This document shows, one piece after another, positions 8,390-19,954 of a stretch of 64,000 bases of DNA. A program made the position numbers and the translations under genes. Numbering within the stretch: position 1 is the first letter of the stretch; each line of letters opens with the position of its first letter. Origin of the DNA: Nocardioides cavernae (lineage in GTDB: Bacteria; Actinomycetota; Actinomycetes; Propionibacteriales; Nocardioidaceae); assembly GCF_016907475.1 (NCBI RefSeq), contig NZ_JAFBCA010000001.1:2790001-2854000 (forward strand). Direction: 5' to 3'. The notes beneath the pieces are model-generated. The model was given only the letters and a program-made list of their open reading frames with translations. It was not told the DNA's origin and made no database searches.

Positions 8390-9606
8390 TGATCAACCTG
8401 GAGACCCCCAAGAAGCACGCGACCCTCATCGACCAGGCCCACCAGCTGGCGATGAACATGCTCCGGCCGATCTCGCGCAAGTACGACCGCGCCGAGCACG
8501 CGTACCCCAAGGAGCTCGACATGCTCGCCGCGCTGATCGACGGCGTGTCCGAGACCGGGGCGAGCAGCGGCGCCGGTGCGAGCGGCGTACGACGGGACGA
8601 CGCCGCCGACGACGACACCGGCAAGGTCCGCAACGGGGCCAACCTCGCCTCGGTCCTGTCCGTCGCCGAGATGTGCTGGGGCGACACCGCGCTGCTGCTG
8701 TCGATGCCGCGCCAGGGCCTCGGCAACTCCGCGATCGCGTCGGTCGCCAACGAGGAGCAGCTCGAGCGCTACCGCGGCACCTGGGCGGCGATGGCGATCA
8801 CCGAGCCCGGCACCGGATCGGACTCCGCCAGCATCACCACCACGGCGGTGAAGGACGGCGACGAGTACGTCATCAACGGCGAGAAGATCTACGTCACCTC
8901 CGGCGAGCGCGCGGACTCGGTCGTGGTCTGGGCGACGCTCGACAAGGACCTCGGCCGCGGAGCGATCAAGTCCTTCATGGTCCGCAAGGACAACCCCGGC
9001 CTCAAGGTCGAGCGGCTCGAGCACAAGCTCGGCATCCGCGCCTCCGACACCGCGGTCATCACCTTCACCGACTGCCGCGTCCCGGCCGAGGACCTGCTCG
9101 GCTCGCCCGAGATCGACACGAAGTCGGGCTTCGCCGGGGCGATGGCGACCTTCGACAACACCCGCCCGCTGGTCGCCGCGATGGCCGTCGGGTGCGCCCG
9201 CGCGTCGCTCGACCTCACGCGCGACCTGCTCGAGCAGGCGGGCGTGGTGGTCGACTACGACCGCCCGGCGCAGTCGCAGTCGGCAGCCGCGGCGACGTTC
9301 CTGCGGCTCGAGGCCGACTGGGAGGGCGCCAAGCTGCTGATGATGCAGGCGGCATGGATGGCCGACAACCGCAAGCCCAACTCGCTCGAGGCCTCGATGG
9401 CCAAGGCGAAGGCCGGTCGCGTCGGGTCCGACGTCACGCTGTCGTGCGTCCAGCTGTGCGGCACCCTCGGCTACAGCGAGGGCGAGCTGCTGGAGAAGTG
9501 GGCCCGTGACTCCAAGATCCTCGACATCTTCGAGGGCACCCAGCAGATCCAGCAGCTGATCGTCGCGCGCCGGGTGCTCGGGCTGACGAGCTCCGAGCTC
9601 CGCTGA
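8389..9606 (+). CDS. acyl-CoA dehydrogenase (FadE23-like)
   Basis: A 405-aa acyl-CoA dehydrogenase with well-kept family motifs. The FAD-binding stretch AITEPGTGSDSASI lies at about 136-149, followed by the VINGEKIYVTSG strand. The C-terminal IFEGTQQIQQLI holds the likely catalytic glutamate, E382. It catalyses alpha-beta dehydrogenation of an acyl-CoA, passing electrons to ETF. It is joined to the preceding gene by a TGATG overlap, so the two are probably made in equal amounts and may form a heteromer, as inferred for the mycobacterial pair. The acyl substrate is unknown. Confidence 0.87.
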   Translation: MINLETPKKHATLIDQAHQLAMNMLRPISRKYDRAEHAYPKELDMLAALIDGVSETGASSGAGASGVRRDDAADDDTGKVRNGANLASVLSVAEMCWGDTALLLSMPRQGLGNSAIASVANEEQLERYRGTWAAMAITEPGTGSDSASITTTAVKDGDEYVINGEKIYVTSGERADSVVVWATLDKDLGRGAIKSFMVRKDNPGLKVERLEHKLGIRASDTAVITFTDCRVPAEDLLGSPEIDTKSGFAGAMATFDNTRPLVAAMAVGCARASLDLTRDLLEQAGVVVDYDRPAQSQSAAAATFLRLEADWEGAKLLMMQAAWMADNRKPNSLEASMAKAKAGRVGSDVTLSCVQLCGTLGYSEGELLEKWARDSKILDIFEGTQQIQQLIVARRVLGLTSSELR

Positions 9607-9634
9607 CCTCCTCCCTTCCTCGCGCATGAACGCG

Positions 9635-9713
9635 CCGACCGGGCGCTTCCTCGCGCTGTAGCGGGAGGAAGCGCCCGGTCGGCTGTCTGTAGCGCGAGGA
9701 AGCGCCCGGTCGG
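9635..9713. repeat. three-armed inverted repeat, probable bidirectional terminator
   Basis: A 21-base arm at 9635-9655 is perfectly complementary to 9693-9713 and complementary with one mismatch to 9662-9682. Two alternative hairpins can therefore form with the same left arm. It lies between the convergent ends of the acyl-CoA dehydrogenase and YiaA-like genes, so termination in both directions is the simplest role. No U-tract follows, as is common in GC-rich actinobacteria. Confidence 0.6.
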
Positions 9714-9719
9714 CGTGCG

Positions 9720-10007
9720 TCAGGAGACCGACTTGAAGGGGTCGTGCTCGGAGAGGATCCGGTCGACGCGGGCCTGGTCGATGCGGGAGACCACGTAGGA
9801 GTCCTCCTGGGCGTCGCGGACGCACTTGGCGAGCGTGAAGCTCGACGTCGTGAGGAACATCGTGCCGAGGCCGAGGAAGGCGCGGATCCACGGGTCGACC
9901 GGGAGGTAGAAGATCGCGAAGATCATGGTCAGCAGCGCGACGGCGAAGGAGATGCCGGCCTGCAGGAAGAAGGCGTTGGTGTTCTTGGTCGGAGTCGAGG
10001 GGGTCAT
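9720..10007 (-). CDS. YiaA/YiaB-type small membrane protein
   Basis: A 95-aa inner membrane protein with two hydrophobic helices (about 12-32 and 38-58) and a hydrophilic tail RIDQARVDRILSEHDPFK. The helices match the YiaAB two-helix domain. The function of the family is not established; some members respond to stress or nutrient change. The ATG at 10007 is preceded within four bases by a TCAACCGT-type box (minus-strand ACGGTTGA) that is repeated in the promoter region shared with the divergent decarboxylase. Confidence 0.8.
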   Translation of the reverse strand: MTPSTPTKNTNAFFLQAGISFAVALLTMIFAIFYLPVDPWIRAFLGLGTMFLTTSSFTLAKCVRDAQEDSYVVSRIDQARVDRILSEHDPFKSVS

Positions 10008-10060
10008 GGGTCAACCGTGGTCCTCCGCAGGCCCCGCCGGAGCCGCAGACCTACCCGATC

Positions 10061-10086
10061 ACGGTTGAGCACGGCTACTCAACCGT
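10061..10086. promoter_or_regulatory. inverted repeat ACGGTTGAG-N8-CTCAACCGT with a third box at 10011
   Basis: Perfect nine-base arms (10061-10069, 10078-10086) lie between the divergent YiaA-like and decarboxylase genes, ending 18 bases before the decarboxylase ATG. A further copy of the core, TCAACCGT, is at 10011-10018, right before the YiaA-like start codon. The three boxes suggest one regulator controlling both genes. The regulator is not encoded nearby. Confidence 0.55.
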
Positions 10087-10104
10087 TCCGAGTACGTTCT
10101 GCCC

Positions 10105-13643
<3,539 letters not shown>

Positions 13644-13644
13644 C

Positions 13645-14310
13645 GTGCACGAGCTGCGCCATGTGTTCGTGATGACGTACGGCAGGTCGGGCTCGACCCT
13701 GCTGATGGGCATCCTCAACTCGATCCCCGGCTGGTTGCTGCGCGGCGAGAACCGCCACGCCATGCGGCACCTCTACGACTTCCACCGCAGCGGCATGGCC
13801 GAGCGGGCGCGCGTCGACCCGGCCCGTGCGAGCCAGCCGACGCACCCGTGGTTCGGCATCGAGGCGTTCCCGGAGGCGGCCTCCCTGCAGCACATCCGCT
13901 CGCTGGCGGAGGCGACGCTGCTGCGTCCGGAGCACGACACGAGGGTCACCGGCTACAAGGAGATCCGCTGGTACGACGAGGACCTGCCGGACTACGTCGA
14001 GTTCCTGCGCCAGGTCTTCCCCGGCGCCCGCTTCGTGGTCAACACGCGCAACCTCGAGGACGTCGCGGCCAGCAACTACTGGACCCACAAGGACGACCCG
14101 CTGGCGCAGGTCCGGGCGATCGAGGACAAGATCCTCGCCACGGTGGCCGGGCTGGGCGACGCCGCCTACCGCGTCCACTACGACGACTACGTCGCCGACC
14201 CGGAGGTGCTGCGCGGGCTGTTCGACTGGCTGGGCGAGGTCTACGACCAGAACCGGGTCGAGTCCGTGCTCGCGACCCCGCACTCGCGCCGCGGCAACCA
14301 CCGTGACTGA
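13645..14310 (+). CDS. sulfotransferase family protein
   Basis: A 221-aa PAPS-dependent sulfotransferase-like protein. The 5'-phosphosulfate loop is TYGRSGSTLL at 11-20 and a second PAPS-contacting segment is FPGARFVVNTRN at about 126-137, where the arginine and following residues bind the 3'-phosphate. At 221 aa it is short for the family. The acceptor cannot be deduced. GTG 13645 starts one base after the guaB1 stop, and the nucleosidase gene overlaps its end by eight bases, so the three form a coupled unit. The neighbouring purine genes could handle the adenosine nucleotide by-product, but that is speculation. Confidence 0.8.
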   Translation: MHELRHVFVMTYGRSGSTLLMGILNSIPGWLLRGENRHAMRHLYDFHRSGMAERARVDPARASQPTHPWFGIEAFPEAASLQHIRSLAEATLLRPEHDTRVTGYKEIRWYDEDLPDYVEFLRQVFPGARFVVNTRNLEDVAASNYWTHKDDPLAQVRAIEDKILATVAGLGDAAYRVHYDDYVADPEVLRGLFDWLGEVYDQNRVESVLATPHSRRGNHRD

Positions 14311-14851
14311 CCGCGTCCTGGTGGTCTCGGCGACCGCCGCCGAGGCCGCCCACGTCCCCGCCGACCTACCGCTCGTCATCACCGGCCTCGGCAAGACGGC
14401 GGCCGCCGCCGCGACCGCCCGCGCGCTGGCGTCGTACGACGACCTCGCCGGCCTCACGGTCGTCAACATCGGCACCGCCGGAGCGCTGCGTCCTGGCCTG
14501 ACCGGGCTGTTCGAGCCCGGCACGGTGCTCAACCACGACATCAGCGCCGACCTGATCCGAGCGCTCGGCTACGACCCGCAGGAGCGCCTCGAGGTGGGTG
14601 GGTCCGACGTCGTCCTCGCCACCGGTGACGTCTTCGTCAGCGACCCCGCCGTCCGCGACGCCCTCGCCGAGCGCGCGCACCTCGTCGACATGGAGGGGTA
14701 CGCCGTCGCCTGGGCGGCCCGCGAGGCCGGCGTGCCCGTGCGGCTGGTCAAGCACGTCTCCGACTCCGCCGACGAGTCCGCCCTCGACTGGGCCTCGATG
14801 GTCGAGGTCTCCGCACTCGCGCTGGGGGAGTGGTTGCGCACCCAGGTCTGA
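14303..14851 (+). CDS. nucleoside phosphorylase/nucleosidase family protein
   Basis: A small purine-nucleoside phosphorylase/MTA-SAH nucleosidase fold protein of 182 aa. Visible motifs are VVNIGTAGAL (substrate-binding glycine loop), LATGDVFVSD, and VDMEGYAVAWAA with the glutamate that contacts the ribose, followed by VKHVSDSAD with the catalytic aspartate region. It is shorter than typical MtnN (about 230 aa). It probably cleaves the N-glycosidic bond of a nucleoside such as methylthioadenosine, S-adenosylhomocysteine or a futalosine-type compound. The GTG start overlaps the stop of the sulfotransferase gene. Confidence 0.8.
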   Translation: MTDRVLVVSATAAEAAHVPADLPLVITGLGKTAAAAATARALASYDDLAGLTVVNIGTAGALRPGLTGLFEPGTVLNHDISADLIRALGYDPQERLEVGGSDVVLATGDVFVSDPAVRDALAERAHLVDMEGYAVAWAAREAGVPVRLVKHVSDSADESALDWASMVEVSALALGEWLRTQV

Positions 14852-14899
14852 GGGGCGCGGGCGGTGGCACTCCACACGCCCGGGATGGTCACCTGCAGG

Positions 14900-15352
14900 T
14901 CAACCGGAGGTCTCAGTCTTCAAGGACATCGACGTGTAGCCGTCGACAGGCTCGAACCCGAACTGCCTGTACAGGGTCAAGGCGCCGGTGTTGTCAGCCT
15001 CCGTGGTCAAGGACACGCGGAGCGCCCCATCGGCAGCAGCAGCGTCCCGAACGTGGGCCAGGAGCGCACGGCCGACGCCTTCGCGACGGTGGCGATCCGC
15101 CACGTACAGGTCCCGGAGCTGCCAGAAGTGCCCGAGCAGCAAGGAAGCGGGGGTCGGTGCGACGAGCGCCATCCCTCTGGGCGCGCCGTCGCGACGTGCG
15201 AGGAATCCACGAAGGCCACCACTGGCGAGCTGTGATGCCAGCCAGTCACGGACGTCACCCGCGTCCTCCGGCTGACCGTAGTGCCGTCGGTAGCAGGTGA
15301 ACAGGCTCACCAGGTCGGGCATCCATGGAGAGGCAGCGTGGACTTCCGCCAT
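14900..15352 (-). CDS. GNAT family N-acetyltransferase
   Basis: A 150-aa acetyltransferase of the GNAT fold. The acetyl-CoA binding motif A is LRDLYVADRHRREGVGRALL, with the R/Q-x-x-G-x-G/A signature in RREGVG. The C-terminal motif B region is TLYRQFGFEPVD. The acceptor is unknown. ATG 15352 is used here; an in-frame GTG at 15370 would add six residues and may be real because neither start has a clear ribosome binding site. It is convergent with the nucleosidase gene and divergent from the HNH gene. Confidence 0.82.
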   Translation of the reverse strand: MAEVHAASPWMPDLVSLFTCYRRHYGQPEDAGDVRDWLASQLASGGLRGFLARRDGAPRGMALVAPTPASLLLGHFWQLRDLYVADRHRREGVGRALLAHVRDAAAADGALRVSLTTEADNTGALTLYRQFGFEPVDGYTSMSLKTETSG

Positions 15353-15546
15353 CTCCAGTCCGGTGCCCACCCGAGAAAGGCTACAAGCCACCGACGTCGA
15401 CACGGGCCGATCACAGGAGCATTCGGCACGCGCCCGCTCATGCCGCATGCGACCCGGAACCGGTCAAGTGGCCCGCCCAGCGAGGGTGTGTACAGGCGCC
15501 GCTCGGCCACGTGCCACTGTCGTACCCCACGGCTAGGGTCGAACAC

Positions 15547-16944
15547 ATGAGCGGATCGTTGACGATGCTGGAGGCGGGTGAGGTCGAGGACCTCACCGCC
15601 TCCGCCGTGCTGTCGGCGATCCGTGCCCAACGCGTTGATGAGGAACGCGCAGCAGCGGCCCAGCTGGTCCTGGCTGCACAGTGGGCCGACCTGCACCCGC
15701 CCGAGTCGATCCACGACGCGGCTGCGTTCACGGTGCCCGGCTGTGAGCACGAGGAGCCCATCGCCGGTCAGGGTGCGCCGCTGGTCGCGGAGTTCTGCCT
15801 CGCCGAGCTCGGGACCGTCCTTGGGGTCTCGACGACGGCGGCGAAGAAGCTCGTCGGCCACGCCCTCGAGCTCCGCCACCGCCTGCCGCGACTGTGGGCG
15901 CAGACCCAGGCCGGGCGGGTCCCCGCATGGCGGGCGCGCGCGGTCGCGGAGGTCACCATCCACACCACCCCCGCCCTCACCCGCGAAGCCGCGGCGTTCG
16001 TGGATGCCCAGGTCGCCGCCGTCGCCGGTCGAGTCGGCCCTGCCCAGCTGGACCGGCTCGTCGCGGAGACGATCAAGCGCCACGACCTCGCCGACGTGGA
16101 CCCGGCTGACGATCCGGAGGACGGCTACCTCCACGTCGACCCCCGCCACGCCACGATCCACGACGACGACGTGCACTACGCCGGGACCATGCGGCTCGAG
16201 GCCGAGCTCGACATCGCCGACGCCCTCGACCTCGACCGGGCGCTTGCCCACGGCGCGGCCAGCCTGAAGGCCCTCGGGTCCGACATGTCGCTGGACGCGC
16301 GCCGTTCTGCTGCCCTCGGTGACCTGGCTCGCACCCAGACCGCGCTCGACCTCGCCGGGTCGGGAGCCGACCCCCAGCACCTGCCCGCCGCCCGCGAGGT
16401 CGTGCTGCACGCCCACTTCGACGCGTCCCTCGACGGCTTGGCGACCGTGTTCGGTCCGACCGGGCGGATGGAGGAAGGCCAGCGGCTGGTGCTCCTCGAC
16501 CAGATCCGCGGCTGGTGTTCGGACTCGCGGACCAAGGTCACGGTCAAGCCGGTGATCGACCTCAACGCCGACCTCTCGACCCCGGCGTACGGGGTGCCGG
16601 ACCGGATCCGGGAGCAGGTCATCCTCCGCGACACGACGTGCGTGTTCCCGTGGTGCACCCGTCCGGCCCGGGGTTGCGACGTCGACCACGTCGACGAGTA
16701 CGACCATGCCGCAGAGGCGGAAGGCCGGCCACAGCCGGGCCCCACCCGGACGGCCAACCTCGCCGCCCTTTGTAGGTTCCACCACCGCCTCAAGACCAAC
16801 ACCACCTGGCGCTACCAGATGACTGAGCCCGGGACGTTCGAGTGGACGTCACCGCACGGCAACCGCTACCGACGCGACCGCCACGGCACCACCGCGATCG
16901 ACCCACCCGATCCGCCCGGCATTCCGCGACCGCGCCGACCATGA
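15547..16944 (+). CDS. DUF222 and HNH endonuclease domain protein (13E12 type)
   Basis: A 465-aa protein with an N-terminal alpha-helical DUF222 region (about 10-330) and a C-terminal HNH nuclease motif. The HNH part has paired cysteines in CVFPWC (about 363-368), the DVDHVDEYDH core with the catalytic histidine, and LCRFHHRLK (about 407-415). These proteins occur in many copies in actinobacterial genomes, where they are also known as the 13E12 repeat family. Their role is not settled; ties to mobile DNA or DNA repair are guessed. No inverted ends or target duplication are seen here. Confidence 0.9.
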   Translation: MSGSLTMLEAGEVEDLTASAVLSAIRAQRVDEERAAAAQLVLAAQWADLHPPESIHDAAAFTVPGCEHEEPIAGQGAPLVAEFCLAELGTVLGVSTTAAKKLVGHALELRHRLPRLWAQTQAGRVPAWRARAVAEVTIHTTPALTREAAAFVDAQVAAVAGRVGPAQLDRLVAETIKRHDLADVDPADDPEDGYLHVDPRHATIHDDDVHYAGTMRLEAELDIADALDLDRALAHGAASLKALGSDMSLDARRSAALGDLARTQTALDLAGSGADPQHLPAAREVVLHAHFDASLDGLATVFGPTGRMEEGQRLVLLDQIRGWCSDSRTKVTVKPVIDLNADLSTPAYGVPDRIREQVILRDTTCVFPWCTRPARGCDVDHVDEYDHAAEAEGRPQPGPTRTANLAALCRFHHRLKTNTTWRYQMTEPGTFEWTSPHGNRYRRDRHGTTAIDPPDPPGIPRPRRP

Positions 16945-17066
16945 CCCCGCCCCGCACCCCGCCACCCACCAGGTAGCGGGGCCACAGGCACGTCCACGAT
17001 TGACGCCTACGCGCAGGCAATGGTCCTCCTGGGCGTGGCTGGAGTCATCTACTACGGCGGACAGCC

Positions 17067-17246
17067 GTGACGACGGGCGAGCGCAGGATCCTCCAGCTGT
17101 CCGTGATCGGGCTCGGTGTGTTCTTCTTCTTCACCAATCTCGTCACCGACGGCGTGACCCTGCGAAGCTTCGTGCCGCTGGCCGGCGGGCTGCTCGGGCT
17201 GGTTGCGATCGAGCAGGTGCGTCGGAACCAGGAGCGCGGCCTCTAG
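17067..17246 (+). CDS. small two-pass membrane protein
   Basis: A 59-aa ORF from GTG 17067 to TAG 17246. It has a hydrophobic helix at about 11-22 (VIGLGVFFFF) and a second at about 33-47 (FVPLAGGLLGLVAI), then a basic tail. This is the composition of many conserved actinobacterial small membrane proteins. No family is recognised. Support is the membrane-like composition, the codon bias and its fit between neighbouring genes on the same strand. Confidence 0.55.
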   Translation: MTTGERRILQLSVIGLGVFFFFTNLVTDGVTLRSFVPLAGGLLGLVAIEQVRRNQERGL

Positions 17247-17297
17247 CGAGGGCTGGGACTCGCGGCGACCCGCCGGCCGCGGTGGCAGGCTGGGCAC

Positions 17298-17801
17298 GTG
17301 CGTGGATTCGTGCTCGTCGGCGGCTGGCCGGGGTCAGGCAAGACCACGCTGTCGCGCGCGCTCGCCGCCGAGCTCGGCATGCCTCTGCTGGCCAAGGACG
17401 AGGTCAAGGAGGCTCTGATGGACGCGCTCGGTGCCCCCGCCGACGTCGAGGAGACCCGCCGTCTCGGGCGGGCGGCGGTCTTCGCGGTGCTGGCAGCAGC
17501 ACGGGGGTGCCCCGGTGCGGTGGTCGACAGCACCTGGTACCCGTACGCCGAGGTGCTCACGCGTGCTCTGCCGGGGCCGGTCGTCGAGGTGCGGTGCCGG
17601 GTGCCGCTCGCGACGGCACAGCACCGCTACGCCGGGCGGACCCGGGACGCGCGCCACCTCGACGATCGCCGCTCGCCCCTCGAGCTGTGGGGCGACGAGG
17701 TCGCTCCGCTGGGGCTGGGCCCGGTCCTCGACGTCGACACGTCCGCCCCCGTGGACGTCGCGGAGGTTGCGACATCGTGCAGGACGCTTCTCCACGGCTG
17801 A
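17298..17801 (+). CDS. AAA-type P-loop kinase-like protein
   Basis: A 167-aa nucleotide-binding protein with Walker A GGWPGSGKTTLS at 8-19 and a following KDEVKEAL helix, as in zeta-toxin, chloramphenicol phosphotransferase and gluconate-kinase-like small kinases. A Walker B-like aspartate is in AVVDSTWYP. Arginine-rich RTRDARHLDDR may be the lid. It probably phosphorylates a small molecule. Which one cannot be told. GTG 17298 starts directly with the first beta strand. Confidence 0.75.
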   Translation: MRGFVLVGGWPGSGKTTLSRALAAELGMPLLAKDEVKEALMDALGAPADVEETRRLGRAAVFAVLAAARGCPGAVVDSTWYPYAEVLTRALPGPVVEVRCRVPLATAQHRYAGRTRDARHLDDRRSPLELWGDEVAPLGLGPVLDVDTSAPVDVAEVATSCRTLLHG

Positions 17802-17869
17802 GCCGCGGAACGGGCGAGTCGTCGTCGCTCCGGCACCTGACGTGTCCGCACCTGTGCAAGGGTGCGCCC

Positions 17870-18022
17870 ATGATCATCAATCCCGGGAGCGACCGTCCGC
17901 AGGGTCCGTGGGACCCCGACGCGAAGCAGAAGTGGATCGACACCCGGTACTTCTGGGTGCTGCTGCCGTTCCTGTTGCTGATTGTCGGGATCATGGTGCT
18001 GGCGTCGGTCCTCGGTTCCTGA
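17870..18022 (+). CDS. small single-pass membrane protein
   Basis: A 50-aa protein. Its first 26 residues are polar and proline/tryptophan containing (DRPQGPWDPDAKQKW), followed by one strong helix FWVLLPFLLLIVGIMVLASV ending two residues before the stop. Tail-anchored small proteins of this layout are common in actinobacteria and mostly uncharacterised. The clean helix and the gene-like position between two same-strand genes support it as real. Confidence 0.55.
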   Translation: MIINPGSDRPQGPWDPDAKQKWIDTRYFWVLLPFLLLIVGIMVLASVLGS

Positions 18023-18053
18023 GGGACGCCGCCTGCCCGTGGGACGATCGGGC

Positions 18054-18875
18054 GTGGCGTGGACGCAGACGACCGACGCGGCCGAGCTCTGGCGCCGGGC
18101 GGGGCCGTGGCTGGGAGAGCAACCGGTCGAGAACGCTCCGCTGCTGGCCGAGGTCGCCCACCTCCTCGTGACGGACACCGCGCCCGCGGGGCTCGAGTGC
18201 GGCTGGTGGAGCGACGTCTCCGGCGTCGTGCGCGGGGCGTACGTCCGGGCGCCCCGGCACAACCCGCTCCTCACGCGGATGCCTCGCGCTGCGCTCGACG
18301 AGCTGGTGGCGCTGCCCGAGAGCAGCGCGGACGCCGTGGGCGTGCCGGGCGTGGTCGCCGATGACGTCGTTCAGGCCTGGGCGGTGACCGGCACCCGGCT
18401 GACGCCCGCGCGGTCCTTCACGGTGCACGTGCTCGAAGGGCGGTCGGCGGCGCCTTCCTGCGCGGGTCGCCCGCGCATCGCGGGGCCGGCTGACGAGCCG
18501 ATGCTCCACGAGTGGTTCGACGCACTGATGGCGGGTCTTCCCGGCGACCCCAGCGACCGGGCGTACGTCGTCGACGACCCGCTCGCCGCCGGTGGACTGG
18601 TGCTGTGGGAGGTCGACGGCGATCCGGTCGCGATGTGCAGCCGCAGCCGCGTGCTCGCGGACACGGTGCGGATGGGAGCGTGCTACGCGCCCGGAGGCGA
18701 GGCTGCGTACGTGGAGGCCGCGTTCGGTGCGACAGCGGTCGAGGCGCGCCGCCACGCGCGCCACGTCACAGTTCTCGCGGCGAGCGGTGACGAGCAGGAG
18801 GCGGCTCGTCTGGCCGCTGCCGGGTTCGTCCCGGCGGCGACGCGGGTGCTGCTCACGGCGCCCGCCGAGAGCTGA
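18054..18875 (+). CDS. GNAT-like acetyltransferase family protein
   Basis: A 273-aa protein whose C-terminal half resembles a GNAT domain: VDDPLAAGGLVLWEVDGDPVAMCS as the central strands, VRMGACYAPGGEAAYVEAAFGATAVE where the CoA loop should be, and LAASGDEQEAARLAAAGFVP at the end. The usual R/Q-x-x-G-x-G/A loop is degenerate (YAPGGEA). The N-terminal 150 residues are a second, more diverged lobe. The acceptor is unknown. Its 3' end overlaps the convergent epimerase gene by 23 bases. Confidence 0.7.
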   Translation: MAWTQTTDAAELWRRAGPWLGEQPVENAPLLAEVAHLLVTDTAPAGLECGWWSDVSGVVRGAYVRAPRHNPLLTRMPRAALDELVALPESSADAVGVPGVVADDVVQAWAVTGTRLTPARSFTVHVLEGRSAAPSCAGRPRIAGPADEPMLHEWFDALMAGLPGDPSDRAYVVDDPLAAGGLVLWEVDGDPVAMCSRSRVLADTVRMGACYAPGGEAAYVEAAFGATAVEARRHARHVTVLAASGDEQEAARLAAAGFVPAATRVLLTAPAES

Positions 18876-19920
18876 CCGGACCACGACGCAAGGCGCGGGC
18901 CAGGCCACCGGTGACGGTGCGAGGTCGGAGGACGGGCGTCCCTGACGAGGCGGTGTCCTGCATGCCGGCGAGCGTCTCGGCCAGGACCGACGTCGCGTCC
19001 GTCGACGGCGCCCAGCCCAGCTCCGTCCGCGCGCGGGTCGTGTCGAGCAGCGGCACTGCGTAGGCCATGTCGATCCAGCCGGGGTCGAGGGGCTGCACCC
19101 GCGCGTGCCAGCTCGCCGACACGGCGGCGCGCACGGCAGCGGACGGGACGTGGACGAGCCGGGCGCCGAGGGTGTCGGCCACGTCCTGGGCGGTGACGGG
19201 CGGCTCGGCGGCCAGGTTGAACGCACCAGGCGCTCGTGCGTCGAGCACCCGGGACAGGGCGTCGGCGACGTCGTCGGCGTGCACCATCGGGATCACGAGC
19301 CCCGAGTCGATGGGCAGCACCGGCACGTGCCGGAGCAGCGCGGCCGGGACGAGGGCGGGCAGTCCGTAGCGCAGCAGGGCGCTGCCGGCGCTGCGTTGGC
19401 CGATGATGCCGGGACGCACGCGGGTGACGGTCACGTCGGGGGCGTCGACCTCCAGTTCGTCGAGGAGCCGCTCGGCGGCGGCCTTGTGCCGGCTGTACAT
19501 CGACGTCGGCACGCCGTTGGTCGGCCACGTCTCGTCGACCGGGGTGTCGTCCTGCTTGGGGGAGTAGGCGCCCACCGACGACATGTGCACGAGGTGCGGC
19601 ACGCCGGTGGCCACCACGGCATCGATGACTCGCCCGGTGCCGCCGACGCCGAGCGCGCGCAGGTGGGCCTCGCGGTGCGAGGGCTGGAAGCCCCACGCGA
19701 GGTGCACGACGGCGTCGGCGCCCTCGCAGGCGGCGTGCAGCGCTTCCGCGTCCGCGTCGTCGGTGAGGTCGAGGGCCACCCACTCCATTGCGGGGAACGA
19801 CACCTCGCTCGCAGGTGGGCGCCTGACCACCCCGACGAGCTCGTGCCCGCCGTCCTCGACCAGCCGTCGGACCAGGGCGGAGCCGACGTTGCCGGTGGCT
19901 CCCGTGATGACGATGCGCAT
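18853..19920 (-). CDS. NAD-dependent epimerase/dehydratase (extended SDR)
   Basis: A 355-aa extended short-chain dehydrogenase. The N-terminal nucleotide-binding motif is TGATGNVGSALVRRL (7-21), followed by ADAVVHLAW. The active-site YxxxK is YSRHK in MYSRHKAAAERLL. The HADDVADAL motif and RPGIIG segment are typical of sugar epimerases and related reductases. The substrate is unknown and the protein may act on a nucleotide sugar or serve as an NADPH-dependent reductase. It is the last gene of a minus-strand run and overlaps the end of the convergent GNAT-like gene. Confidence 0.82.
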   Translation of the reverse strand: MRIVITGATGNVGSALVRRLVEDGGHELVGVVRRPPASEVSFPAMEWVALDLTDDADAEALHAACEGADAVVHLAWGFQPSHREAHLRALGVGGTGRVIDAVVATGVPHLVHMSSVGAYSPKQDDTPVDETWPTNGVPTSMYSRHKAAAERLLDELEVDAPDVTVTRVRPGIIGQRSAGSALLRYGLPALVPAALLRHVPVLPIDSGLVIPMVHADDVADALSRVLDARAPGAFNLAAEPPVTAQDVADTLGARLVHVPSAAVRAAVSASWHARVQPLDPGWIDMAYAVPLLDTTRARTELGWAPSTDATSVLAETLAGMQDTASSGTPVLRPRTVTGGLARALRRGPVSSRRAP

Positions 19921-19954
19921 GCGCGACCTGTACCCCGTCGCGGGCCGCGCAGAC

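Noticed and set aside
15547..16944. HNH gene as part of a defence or homing element
   Set aside because: No partner methyltransferase, intron or intein boundary is visible; the DUF222-HNH family is simply abundant in this lineage.
17020..17070. A 16-codon ORF with hydrophobic content ending in the start of the next small gene
   Set aside because: Too short, no ribosome binding site, and an in-frame ATT/ATG choice that cannot be supported.
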